Shown here in pieces: positions 1 through 5,693 of a stretch of DNA of 6,160 bases. The stretch covers positions 1 through 6,160 of the forward strand of contig JBFWNZ010000243.1 of assembly GCA_050250795.1 (NCBI GenBank). Direction: 5' to 3'. The DNA comes from JBFWNZ01 sp050250795. GTDB taxonomy: Bacteria > Pseudomonadota > Alphaproteobacteria > UBA8366. A program made the translations under genes and the position numbers. How positions within the stretch are numbered: position 1 is the stretch's first letter; each line of letters opens with the position of its first letter. The notes beneath the pieces are model-generated. The model did not search any database and had not been told where the DNA came from. It was given only the letters and a program-made list of their open reading frames with translations.

Positions 1-278
1 AGATCGGAAAACTGCATGGAATAAGAAACCTTTACGAATCGCCCAGGCCGGCGCGGCTCCGTCTTGGAGCGGCGGCATGCGTCACCGGGCGCCTTGGACC
101 GGCCCGCGTGATCCGGACGGTCTGGGTGATTAACCCGTGGTACCGAGGCTGGGGCGACTGCCGCTGGGGCAGGATTCGTTCACGCGGCCAAAATACCGGG
201 AGCCGCATCGCGGCTGGCACATACATAGTGTGCGCTGCAATAATAGCAAGCGAATCCTGGGCCTGCGTCGGCGATGCT
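1..278. other. Left-edge stretch with no supportable gene
   Basis: I see no convincing coding region, tRNA or mobile element here. Open frames exist on both strands, but they have poor protein-like composition (Arg/Pro-rich), lack ribosome-binding sites and match no family I recognise. The stretch lies downstream of the hydrolase/OsmC gene. It contains a short hairpin at 201-215, listed separately, and a weaker 5-bp inverted repeat (gctcc at 56-60, ggagc at 66-70). Confidence 0.6.
201..215 (-). terminator. Possible terminator hairpin downstream of the hydrolase/OsmC gene
   Basis: AGCCGC (201-206) and GCGGCT (210-215) form a perfect 6-bp stem with a 3-base loop, about 63 bases past the stop codon of the leftward gene. 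On the minus strand a short T run (ATTTT) follows some bases after the stem rather than directly. It is therefore not a classic intrinsic terminator and may be chance in GC-rich DNA. Confidence 0.25.
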
Positions 279-1505
279 TCATTCTGTCGCGCGTATCCTC
301 GTTCGTACGCCCGCCTGCAATGTTCGGTTGACCGGGCATTTCTCGGCGATCTCAAGCAGGCGCGCATGCTGCTCGGCGGTGAGCGCACCCGTCAGCGTCA
401 ACGTCTTTTCGATGCGGTCCAGTTTGGCATCCTCTGCCTCGCAGCCGGCGCAGTCCTCGGCGTGAGCCTTGGCATGTCTCAGGCGGACAGCGACGCGATC
501 CAGCGGCCAGCCCTTGCGTTCGGCATAGAGCCTGACGGTCATGGCGGTGCAGGCGCCCAGGCCGGCCAGCAAAAAGCCATAGGGGCTCGGTCCATCGCCG
601 TTGCCGCCCATGGCCGGCGGCTCGTCGGCAATCAACCGGTGCGGACCCGCCATGATCTCCTGCCGAAAGCGGCCGTCCCCGGCTTCGGTTACGAAGACCT
701 CTCCCTGATCCACCGCGTCCGGAGCCTCCCGCAATTCGGCGGGCGGGGCGACATAGCGCGTCGCCCAAGCAGACAGCATGTCCGCGATGTAGAGGGAATC
801 CTCGTGGCGCGAGAGCAGATGGTCGGCGCCGTCGAGGCTGACGAAGCTTTTCGGCTGCTTCGCGGCGGCCATGATCGCGCCGGCATTCTCGGCGCCGACG
901 GTATCGTCCAGCGGCGCATGGAACACCAGCAGCGCCTTGCGCAGGGTGGCGATCCGGTCGGCGAGCCGATGGCCCTCCACATCCTCCAGGAACTGCTTGC
1001 GGACCCGGAAGCGGCGGCCGGAGATATCCACCTCGGCTTCGCCGTTGGCCTCGATCTCGGCGCGGGTCTCGGTAAACAGGTGACGGACATGGCCGGGGTC
1101 GGCGGGCGCGCCGATGGTGGCGACCGCCTTCGCCTCCGCAACCTCGCCCGCGGCGGCCAGCACGGCGGCCCCGCCGAAGCTGTGGCCGATCAGCAGGTCG
1201 GGTGCCCGGTACTCGCGGCGCAGGAAGTCGGCGGCGCACAGCACGTCCTGGACGTTCGAGGAGAAGTTGGTGTTGGCGAACTCGCCGGCGCTGGTTCCCA
1301 GCCCGGTGAAGTCGAAGCGCAGCACGGCGATGCCGCGCTCGGCAAGGGCGACGGCAATGCGGGCGGCGGCGAACACGTCCATCGAGCAGGTGAAGCAATG
1401 GGCGAACAGGGCATAGGCGCGCGGCGGCCCGTCCGGCATCTCCAGCCGGGCCGCCAGCATGTCGCCGAAGGCGCCGGGAAACTCGACCTTGATCGATCGT
1501 CGCAT
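279..1505 (-). CDS. Bifunctional alpha/beta-hydrolase / OsmC family protein
   Basis: A two-domain, 408-residue cytosolic protein. Residues about 1-255 are an alpha/beta-hydrolase: nucleophile elbow GHSFGG with Ser109, candidate acid Asp200 or Asp201 in HAPLDD, and His229 in GADHL. Residues about 265-408 are an OsmC/Ohr-like domain with the two family cysteines, Cys319 (GLGACTAMT) and Cys390 (EKCPVNRT), usually the peroxidatic and resolving pair for organic hydroperoxides. This fusion is a known protein architecture, and length and motifs look intact. The ATG at 1505 is chosen because AAGGAGG lies six bases upstream and the protein then begins MRRSIKVEFPG, a sensible hydrolase start; the open frame extends to 1721 but that extension is not protein-like. 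The hydrolase substrate is unknown. The gene is divergent from the lasso operon and probably not part of it. Lasso isopeptidases belong to a different (prolyl-oligopeptidase-like) family, so I do not assign that role. Confidence 0.93.
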   Translation of the reverse strand: MRRSIKVEFPGAFGDMLAARLEMPDGPPRAYALFAHCFTCSMDVFAAARIAVALAERGIAVLRFDFTGLGTSAGEFANTNFSSNVQDVLCAADFLRREYRAPDLLIGHSFGGAAVLAAAGEVAEAKAVATIGAPADPGHVRHLFTETRAEIEANGEAEVDISGRRFRVRKQFLEDVEGHRLADRIATLRKALLVFHAPLDDTVGAENAGAIMAAAKQPKSFVSLDGADHLLSRHEDSLYIADMLSAWATRYVAPPAELREAPDAVDQGEVFVTEAGDGRFRQEIMAGPHRLIADEPPAMGGNGDGPSPYGFLLAGLGACTAMTVRLYAERKGWPLDRVAVRLRHAKAHAEDCAGCEAEDAKLDRIEKTLTLTGALTAEQHARLLEIAEKCPVNRTLQAGVRTRIRATE

Positions 1506-1511
1506 CGTGGT

Positions 1512-1518
1512 CCTCCTT
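1512..1518 (-). promoter_or_regulatory. Shine-Dalgarno of the hydrolase/OsmC gene
   Basis: The minus strand reads AAGGAGG, then six bases (ACCACG), then ATG at 1505. This near-perfect anti-16S match fixes the start at 1505 and rules out the longer open frame that begins at 1721. Confidence 0.9.
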
Positions 1519-1552
1519 CCAATCCTGTAGGGGTCACCATCGTCAAGTGCAG

Positions 1553-1572
1553 AACGGCGGAAATCTGCCGTT
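1553..1572. repeat. Inverted repeat upstream of hydrolase/OsmC
   Basis: AACGGCGG (1553-1560) and CTGCCGTT (1565-1572) pair over 8 positions, one of them G-U as RNA, around an AAAT loop. The outer six pairs are perfect. It sits 48 to 67 bases upstream of the leftward ATG, so it could be a hairpin in the 5' untranslated region or a binding site for a regulator (OsmC-type genes are often redox-regulated). No known operator consensus is recognised. Confidence 0.4.
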
Positions 1573-1690
1573 TCGGGAGATTTATCCGAAGTCGCCCCCA
1601 CTTTTCGCCCCGCATTTTTCGCGGCTCCCATGGCATGCACTGACATACCCTTGAAGAACGGAAAGCGGCCATCGGTCGCCGACGCATAGC

Positions 1691-1727
1691 CCGGAAAAAG
1701 CTCTCCACGCTTTCCGAGCAATTCCGG
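1691..1727. repeat. Nested inverted repeats upstream of the lasso precursor
   Basis: CCGGAA (1691-1696) is the inverse complement of TTCCGG (1722-1727). Inside this pair, CGGAAA (1692-1697) is the inverse complement of TTTCCG (1711-1716). The two pairings share the left arm and so exclude each other as hairpins. They lie about 90-130 bases upstream of the precursor ATG, a plausible place for a regulator site. The function is inferred only from position. Confidence 0.35.
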
Positions 1728-1755
1728 TGAAACCCTGCGGGCTCAGCATGGCAGC

Positions 1756-1783
1756 TTGCGCGCGCTGTTGTTGATGGGATAGT
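1756..1783 (+). promoter_or_regulatory. Candidate promoter of the lasso precursor operon
   Basis: TTGCGC (1756-1761) and GATAGT (1778-1783) are separated by 16 bases and resemble weak -35 and -10 boxes. Transcription would then begin near 1790, leaving a short leader with the ribosome-binding site at 1806-1811. The match to consensus is poor and alphaproteobacterial promoters are loose, so this is only a candidate. Confidence 0.22.
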
Positions 1784-1805
1784 CAGAACGCATCGCCGAC
1801 GCGCC

Positions 1806-1811
1806 GAGGAG
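1806..1811 (+). promoter_or_regulatory. Shine-Dalgarno of the lasso precursor gene
   Basis: GAGGAG lies seven bases before the ATG at 1819. It is the clearest ribosome-binding site on the plus strand around the lasso genes and supports this small gene being translated. Confidence 0.8.
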
Positions 1812-1818
1812 ATCGATC

Positions 1819-1992
1819 ATGGATGGCAACAACCGGGAGAGCGCCGCGGATCCGGGCCTCGATCTCCACGGCGAGACGCGTGGCCCCTGGCAAAAGCCGA
1901 CCCTGAACGTCATACCGGTTTCCGCGACCGCCGGTGGATCGGGCAGCACCTGCGAAACGACGAGCGTGTCGAACGCCTCCCAATCATCCTGA
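1819..1992 (+). CDS. Lasso peptide precursor (A protein)
   Basis: A 57-residue precursor, too short for routine gene callers. Residues 1-38 are the leader and 39-57 the predicted core, GGSGSTCETTSVSNASQSS. The leader end WQKPTLNVIPVSATA (24-38) matches the lasso recognition pattern Y-x-x-P-x-L...T-x with Trp24 in the Tyr position. It aligns without gaps to the paeninodin leader as I recall it (Y-S-K-P-S-L...T-M before the core). Thr37 is the conserved Thr at -2, so cleavage is expected after Ala38. Gly39 is then core residue 1 and Glu46 core residue 8, giving an eight-residue macrolactam ring. The tail TTSVSNASQSS ends in Ser, as the neighbouring kinase would need. The core has one Cys and so no disulfide within a monomer, and it has no Tyr, Lys, Arg or Asp. 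The cyclase gene follows directly. Identity as precursor is strong by motif and context; product and exact cleavage site are inferred. Confidence 0.9.
   Translation: MDGNNRESAADPGLDLHGETRGPWQKPTLNVIPVSATAGGSGSTCETTSVSNASQSS
1933..1989 (+). other. Predicted lasso core peptide (19 residues, ring Gly1-Glu8)
   Basis: This stretch encodes GGSGSTCETTSVSNASQSS. The boundary is set by Thr at -2 (codon 1927-1929) and by Glu at position 8, both standard for lasso cores with N-terminal Gly. Seven Ser and three Thr make up over half of it. By hand, the macrolactam form should have a monoisotopic mass near 1727.69 Da before tailoring. There is no bulky aromatic to lock the tail, so the threaded plug would have to rely on small residues such as Asn14, Gln17 or a modified Ser. 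Confidence 0.75.
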
Positions 1993-2018
1993 TCCTTTGA
2001 ACGATCGCCGCGGTGCCC

Positions 2019-3932
2019 GTGTCCGGGCTCGGTATGGCGCTGATGTTTGGGCGTGCCGGACCGGATGCCGGGAACGTGCCGGATCCGGCACCCTTTTCCC
2101 AGCCGGAAGCCGCGGGCGCCGTGAAACGGCAGAGCGACGAAGGACTGTTGTTCCTTCAGCAAAGCGCGGCGGAAACGCCGCAATCCGGGCTTGAAAGCCG
2201 GCCGACCCGCGTGGGCGGCGGGCGGTTCCTCCTCTGCTTCGATGGCCGCCTCGATAACCGTGAAGACATCGCGCGCCTGCTGGGTATCGACTTGTCCGAC
2301 ACGCTGCCGGACAGCGCGCTTGTCTCCGCCGCCTGGTGTCGGTGGCAGGACGAGAGCCTGCACCGTCTGCTCGGCGATTTCGCCATGGCCGCCTGGGACA
2401 GCCAGCGCCGCGAACTGACCCTGGCCTGCGATGCGGGCCTGGGGGGGCGTCCGCTCTATTATCACGAAAGCTCCGGCCATATCGCTTTCGCCAACACTCT
2501 GGCGCTGCTGCTGCGGATGCCGGACGTTCCGCGCGACCTCGACCTGCCGGCTACCGCGGCCTCGGCCCATTGGCAATGGCCCGCCGATGGCCGGACCTGG
2601 TATCGCCATATCCGGCAATTGCCGCCCGCGGGACGGTTGCGCTGGTCAGGCTCGGGATGCCGGGTCGATCGCTATTGGCGGCCGGACTGGTCGCGCCGGG
2701 TGCGTTTCGCCCGAGATGCCGATTATGTGGATGCGGCGCGCGAATTGCTGGACCGGGCCGTGGCCGTGCATTGCCGCGTCTCGGGGCCGCTGGTCTGCGA
2801 GCTGTCCGGCGGCCTGGATTCCACGGCCGTTGCCGCCACGGCAGCCCGCCTGAACCCGTCCCGCCCCGTCCATTGCATCACGGTGGTGCCGGATGGGCGG
2901 GCGCGGCAATTGCCGGAGGCAGGATCGGCCTTTCACGACGAATGGTCGCATGCCGAAGCGGTGGCGCGCCGTTACCCCAATATCATCCCCCTGCGGGTGA
3001 CGGCCACGCCACCGACGGCGGCGGATCTGGATCCCGTTCCCCGGTTCGCGCGGCTGGGCGGGCCGGTCTCCAACCTGTACGACCGCGCCTGGTTCGAGGC
3101 CGGCAGGCGGCAGGTGCGGGCCCTGGGTGCCGGAACGGTGCTGGCAGGCACCAGCGGCAATCTGACCCTGTCCCATGGCGGCATGTCGCATCTGACCGAT
3201 CTGGCGCGGCAGGGCCGGTGGCTCTCCCTGCTCAAGCACGCGACGGAACTTGGGCGCTGGCCTGGACTGCGAAGGTCGCGATTGTTGCGCCGTGCCTTCG
3301 CCGCCGCATGGTGGCCCGATGTCGCCCGCGGCTCCCACGATCTGGGGCCGGCGGTCCGTGAAGCCCATCGCAAGTCCCCCTATCGATTGGAAACGGCCGG
3401 CCCGCCGGAGCGGCGCGAACGCCAGATCCTTTTGGAGCGCCTGGTCGAGGGCAGGCGCCTCGTGGGGTCCTTCGCGCGGCACTGGCAGGGGATCGAGGTA
3501 CGCGATCCGCTCGGCTATCGGCCGCTGCTCGAATTCTGCCTCGCCATCCCATCGGACCAGTATCTGGCGGACGGCATGCCGCGGTCGCTGGCACGGCGAG
3601 TCCTGGCCGACCGGCTGCCGATCAGCGTGACCATGGAGGCGCGGCGCGGGCGTCAGGCGCCGGAACTGTCCACGACGATCTGGAACGACCGTCTCCACCT
3701 GCGCACGGAATTGGACCGGATGGCGCAGTCGAGCGCCGTGTCGGAAATCCTGGACATCGCCTGGCTGCGCGCCCTGTTGGAAGGGCTGCCATCCTCTCCG
3801 GATCGCATCGGTCAGGCCGAGGCCGTGTCGCTGCGGCTCGCGGTGGCGGCAATGGCGATGGGCCAGTTCATCCTGTGGGTCGAGGCGGGGACCCCGGGGC
3901 TCGACCTCAGCGATAGCCCAGCCGGGCCATGA
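2019..3932 (+). CDS. Lasso macrolactam synthetase (C protein, asparagine-synthetase-like)
   Basis: It activates the side chain of the ring Glu with ATP and closes the macrolactam onto the core N-terminus. From the GTG at 2019 it has 637 residues. Residues about 1-200 are a class II glutaminase-like domain containing the typical FDGRLDNRED (74-83) but lacking the catalytic Cys2, as expected when no glutamine is used. Residues about 225-600 are the ATP-pyrophosphatase synthetase domain with the P-loop SGGLDS (263-268), then LAGTSGNLTLS (375-385), which replaces the GEGGDELF-type motif of true asparagine synthetases as in lasso cyclases. A late SDQYLADGMPRSLARR segment is also family-typical. 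The start is uncertain: GTG 2019 gives MSGLGMALMFG, resembling other cyclases; GTG 2013 and ATG 2034 are alternatives and none has a good Shine-Dalgarno. The gap of about 26 bases from the precursor stop suggests coupled translation. Its 3' end overlaps the convergent sulfotransferase gene. Confidence 0.93.
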   Translation: MSGLGMALMFGRAGPDAGNVPDPAPFSQPEAAGAVKRQSDEGLLFLQQSAAETPQSGLESRPTRVGGGRFLLCFDGRLDNREDIARLLGIDLSDTLPDSALVSAAWCRWQDESLHRLLGDFAMAAWDSQRRELTLACDAGLGGRPLYYHESSGHIAFANTLALLLRMPDVPRDLDLPATAASAHWQWPADGRTWYRHIRQLPPAGRLRWSGSGCRVDRYWRPDWSRRVRFARDADYVDAARELLDRAVAVHCRVSGPLVCELSGGLDSTAVAATAARLNPSRPVHCITVVPDGRARQLPEAGSAFHDEWSHAEAVARRYPNIIPLRVTATPPTAADLDPVPRFARLGGPVSNLYDRAWFEAGRRQVRALGAGTVLAGTSGNLTLSHGGMSHLTDLARQGRWLSLLKHATELGRWPGLRRSRLLRRAFAAAWWPDVARGSHDLGPAVREAHRKSPYRLETAGPPERRERQILLERLVEGRRLVGSFARHWQGIEVRDPLGYRPLLEFCLAIPSDQYLADGMPRSLARRVLADRLPISVTMEARRGRQAPELSTTIWNDRLHLRTELDRMAQSSAVSEILDIAWLRALLEGLPSSPDRIGQAEAVSLRLAVAAMAMGQFILWVEAGTPGLDLSDSPAGP

Positions 3933-4749
3933 CGGCGCCATGGCGCCGTTCGATGCGGCGGACCTGATCCGCCGTCAGTTCCTGGCGCCACTGGCCCGCC
4001 GTGCCGGCCCGGAAGAAGCGTTCCGCCTTGAGGGGGCGCTCGATGAAGCCCTTTTCACGCTCCTGCTGCCGCAGCCCGTCGAAACGAGTCGACCGCACCG
4101 TGCCGTCGATCGCCGCTTCGGTGGCCGGCAGCCCGGCCGTGCGGGCGAGGTGGCGGATCGCCGTCGCCGGGTCGGCCAGCATCTCCTCGTAGCGGATCAG
4201 GTGGGGGACGCACGGGCCATGGTCCAGCCAGCTGGTGACATTGCCGCTCCAGTCGCCGACGAACTGACGAACCTGCGTGTCCAGTCGGCCCTCGAAGGAT
4301 GAAAGGGCATAGTCGGGCGAAGCCATCTTCTCGATCGCCTGGTCGATGGTGGCGCCGGCGTGATGGGCGAGCGAGACGGCCACATCGCGCGGGTCGCGGA
4401 CCACGTAGACGGCGCCTTCGGTGACGTCCGGCGGAAACAGGGGAACGCCCTCATCGACATCGATGCAGGCCTCGTGCGTCTTGCGAAAGGCCGTGGCGTG
4501 CAGCGCTTGCGCCTGCTGCCGGTAGACATGGGGCCGGGCTGCCTGGATTTCGGCCGGGGTCAGAAGCGAACTGTCGATATCCAGCAGGATGTCGAAATGC
4601 CGGCGGCTCGAGGAAATCGCATCCTCGGCCCCGCCAAGCCGATTGATGTCCACCGCAGCACCGCCCGCCTGCAGGCTGGCCAGGATCAGACGTACCCAGG
4701 TATTGCCCGATTTCGGAAAGGAGGCGATCCAGAAGATGCCGGGTTTCAT
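3907..4749 (-). CDS. PAPS-dependent sulfotransferase, probable lasso tailoring enzyme
   Basis: A cytosolic Sulfotransfer_1-type enzyme of 280 residues, full length for the family, that moves sulfate from PAPS to a hydroxyl. The 5'-phosphosulfate loop PKSGNTW is at 12-18. FRKTHEA (88-94) supplies the usual Lys/His region of the active site. The 3'-phosphate motif RDPRDVAVS is at 118-126, and the C-terminal FRAGTAGQW signature at 246-254. It is the last gene of the minus-strand operon: its ATG overlaps the kinase stop by four bases (ATGA), so the two are very likely co-translated. Its 3' end runs 26 bp into the cyclase gene from the opposite strand. The substrate is inferred to be the lasso peptide. 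Since the precursor lacks Tyr, the acceptor would be Ser or Thr. An unrelated small-molecule acceptor remains possible. Confidence 0.88.
   Translation of the reverse strand: MKPGIFWIASFPKSGNTWVRLILASLQAGGAAVDINRLGGAEDAISSSRRHFDILLDIDSSLLTPAEIQAARPHVYRQQAQALHATAFRKTHEACIDVDEGVPLFPPDVTEGAVYVVRDPRDVAVSLAHHAGATIDQAIEKMASPDYALSSFEGRLDTQVRQFVGDWSGNVTSWLDHGPCVPHLIRYEEMLADPATAIRHLARTAGLPATEAAIDGTVRSTRFDGLRQQEREKGFIERPLKAERFFRAGTAGQWRQELTADQVRRIERRHGAVMARLGYR
3932..3949. repeat. 18-bp perfect palindrome at the convergent junction
   Basis: ACGGCGCCATGGCGCCGT is its own reverse complement. It begins at the last base of the cyclase stop codon and lies inside the final codons of the sulfotransferase gene. 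As RNA it can form a 7-bp GC-rich stem with a CATG loop on either strand, so it could slow or end transcription of the plus-strand operon. No proper U run follows, so a classic intrinsic terminator is not supported. Confidence 0.6.
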
Positions 4750-5675
4750 GGCGCGTCGCCGGTTCGCCCAACCGCTTCAAGCACGGTTTCGATGAAGCCG
4801 GGCAGACCGTTGAAATTCCGCGGTCGCCGGACGGCATATTGCCGGACGCGCGCGGCGACGCGCCCCGCATCCAGGAAAAGACGCTGTTCCAGGCCCATCC
4901 ATTGCGCGGCATGCAGCCGATAGATTTGCGCGCGCAACGACTGGATCGCCTGGATGCCTGTCAGGGGATGGACGACGGGGCTGTCGGGAAGATTGTGCTG
5001 TGTCAGATAGCAGACCACCGCCAGCGGACGCGGTTCGGACAGGAAGTCGGAACCGACGATTCGTTCGAACTTGTCCAGATCCTCGCTGGACCGGATATGC
5101 CGGCCCGGCAAGAGGTCCAGCGCTGCCAGACTGTCCCGCCACAGGCCCTGCCGCGGCAAGGCGGGCATGGCCAGCGGCCCTTCCGGCGCATGGACGTCGA
5201 TAATGGAAACGTCATCCGCCAGCAGCCGGTGACCCTGCCGCGACAGCGCCGCCGCCAGGGTCGATTTGCCGGCACCGGAATCGCCGGCGAAGGCCACGGC
5301 CTGCCCCCCGATTTCCACGGCAGCCGCGTGCAGCGGGAACAGGCCGCGCTGATGGCAAAGGACGCCGAAAACGGTTCCCGACATGAACAGCGCGACATCC
5401 TGTTCCGTGGCGCCCGCTTCCGGTGACACCGTGATCCGGTTGCCGCCTTCAACAAGATAGGACGCAACCCCGCGTATCGCGAAACGGGCGGTCCATTCGC
5501 CTGCCACCTGCAGGAAAGGGCCTTGATGGGAGGCGCCGGGCAGCCTCTCCGGCACCGGGCCGTTACGGATTTCCACGTCCGCCGCGTCCCCCTCCAGCCC
5601 GGGGCAGCAAAGGAATCCGGGCAGTCGGACATCGCTGGCGAGGTGCAGGCCGTAGGCGTAGTAGTGGAACGTCAT
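4746..5675 (-). CDS. HPr-kinase-like peptide serine kinase, probable lasso kinase
   Basis: A 309-residue P-loop kinase of the HprK C-terminal-domain family found in lasso clusters. There, the characterised member from the paeninodin cluster phosphorylates the C-terminal Ser of the precursor. Visible motifs are LHAAAV (His116 region), Walker A GDSGAGKST (131-139), and QGHRLLADDVSII (147-159) with the Asp pair 154-155 for Mg2+ and catalysis. The N-terminal 100 residues (MTFHYYAYGLHLASDVRLPGF onward) are the divergent beta-rich domain of these peptide kinases, not the N-terminal domain of the HPr kinases that control carbon catabolism. It begins 18 bases after the PqqD-like gene and ends in ATGA overlap with the sulfotransferase start. 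There is no clear Shine-Dalgarno, so translation may be coupled. The predicted precursor ends in Ser-Ser, which agrees with the expected target. Confidence 0.88.
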   Translation of the reverse strand: MTFHYYAYGLHLASDVRLPGFLCCPGLEGDAADVEIRNGPVPERLPGASHQGPFLQVAGEWTARFAIRGVASYLVEGGNRITVSPEAGATEQDVALFMSGTVFGVLCHQRGLFPLHAAAVEIGGQAVAFAGDSGAGKSTLAAALSRQGHRLLADDVSIIDVHAPEGPLAMPALPRQGLWRDSLAALDLLPGRHIRSSEDLDKFERIVGSDFLSEPRPLAVVCYLTQHNLPDSPVVHPLTGIQAIQSLRAQIYRLHAAQWMGLEQRLFLDAGRVAARVRQYAVRRPRNFNGLPGFIETVLEAVGRTGDAP

Positions 5676-5693
5676 CGATCGCGCACGGGCGGT

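Larger units (their letters stand above)
1506..1818. other. Divergent intergenic region between hydrolase/OsmC and lasso precursor
   Basis: About 313 bases separate two divergent start codons, so the region must carry both promoters. It is visibly less GC-rich than its flanks in places (for example the A/T-rich runs near 1575-1625 and 1691-1730), and I see no protein-like open frame in it. It contains a near-perfect inverted repeat at 1553-1572 close to the hydrolase gene, and a nested set of CGGAA/TTCCG repeats at 1691-1727 upstream of the lasso precursor; both are listed separately. Confidence 0.7.

Noticed and set aside
279..1505. Hydrolase/OsmC protein as the lasso isopeptidase
   Set aside because: Known lasso isopeptidases are prolyl-oligopeptidase-like secreted enzymes. 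This protein lacks a signal peptide, carries an OsmC domain and lies on a divergent transcript.
1518..1546. TTGACG at 1541-1546 (minus strand) as the -35 box of the hydrolase gene
   Set aside because: A normally spaced -10 box would overlap the Shine-Dalgarno, leaving no room for a translated leader, and no -10-like hexamer is present there.
108..1643. Long plus-strand open frame of 511 codons
   Set aside because: It is antisense to the hydrolase/OsmC gene, has no family motifs, and is rich in the Gly/Arg/Gln composition expected of a shadow frame in GC-rich DNA.
1506..1721. N-terminal extension of the hydrolase/OsmC protein up to 1721
   Set aside because: The AAGGAGG site fixes the start at 1505. 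The extension is not conserved-looking and contains the inverted repeat region.
1491..1818. Repeated GATCGATC near the hydrolase and precursor starts (1491-1498 and 1811-1818)
   Set aside because: The eight-base match is self-complementary and short, in different positions relative to each start. Chance is likely in this sequence, which is rich in CGATCG-type words.
1930..1989. Alternative core starting at Ala38 with a nine-residue ring
   Set aside because: It would put the conserved Thr at -1 instead of -2. Alignment with the paeninodin leader and Gly at position 1 favour the start at Gly39, though a nine-residue ring cannot be fully excluded.
1743..2618. Minus-strand open frame of 291 codons covering the precursor and cyclase start
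   Set aside because: No recognisable domain and no good start signal. It is antisense to the precursor and cyclase, which have clear motifs.
2646..3941. Minus-strand open frame of 431 codons
   Set aside because: It is entirely antisense to the cyclase and has low-complexity Arg/Gln/Pro composition without motifs.
4746..5675. Kinase as the HPr kinase/phosphorylase of carbon or nitrogen regulation
   Set aside because: The N-terminal region is unlike that of regulatory HPr kinases, no ptsH or PTS gene is nearby, and it lies in an operon between B1 and the sulfotransferase.
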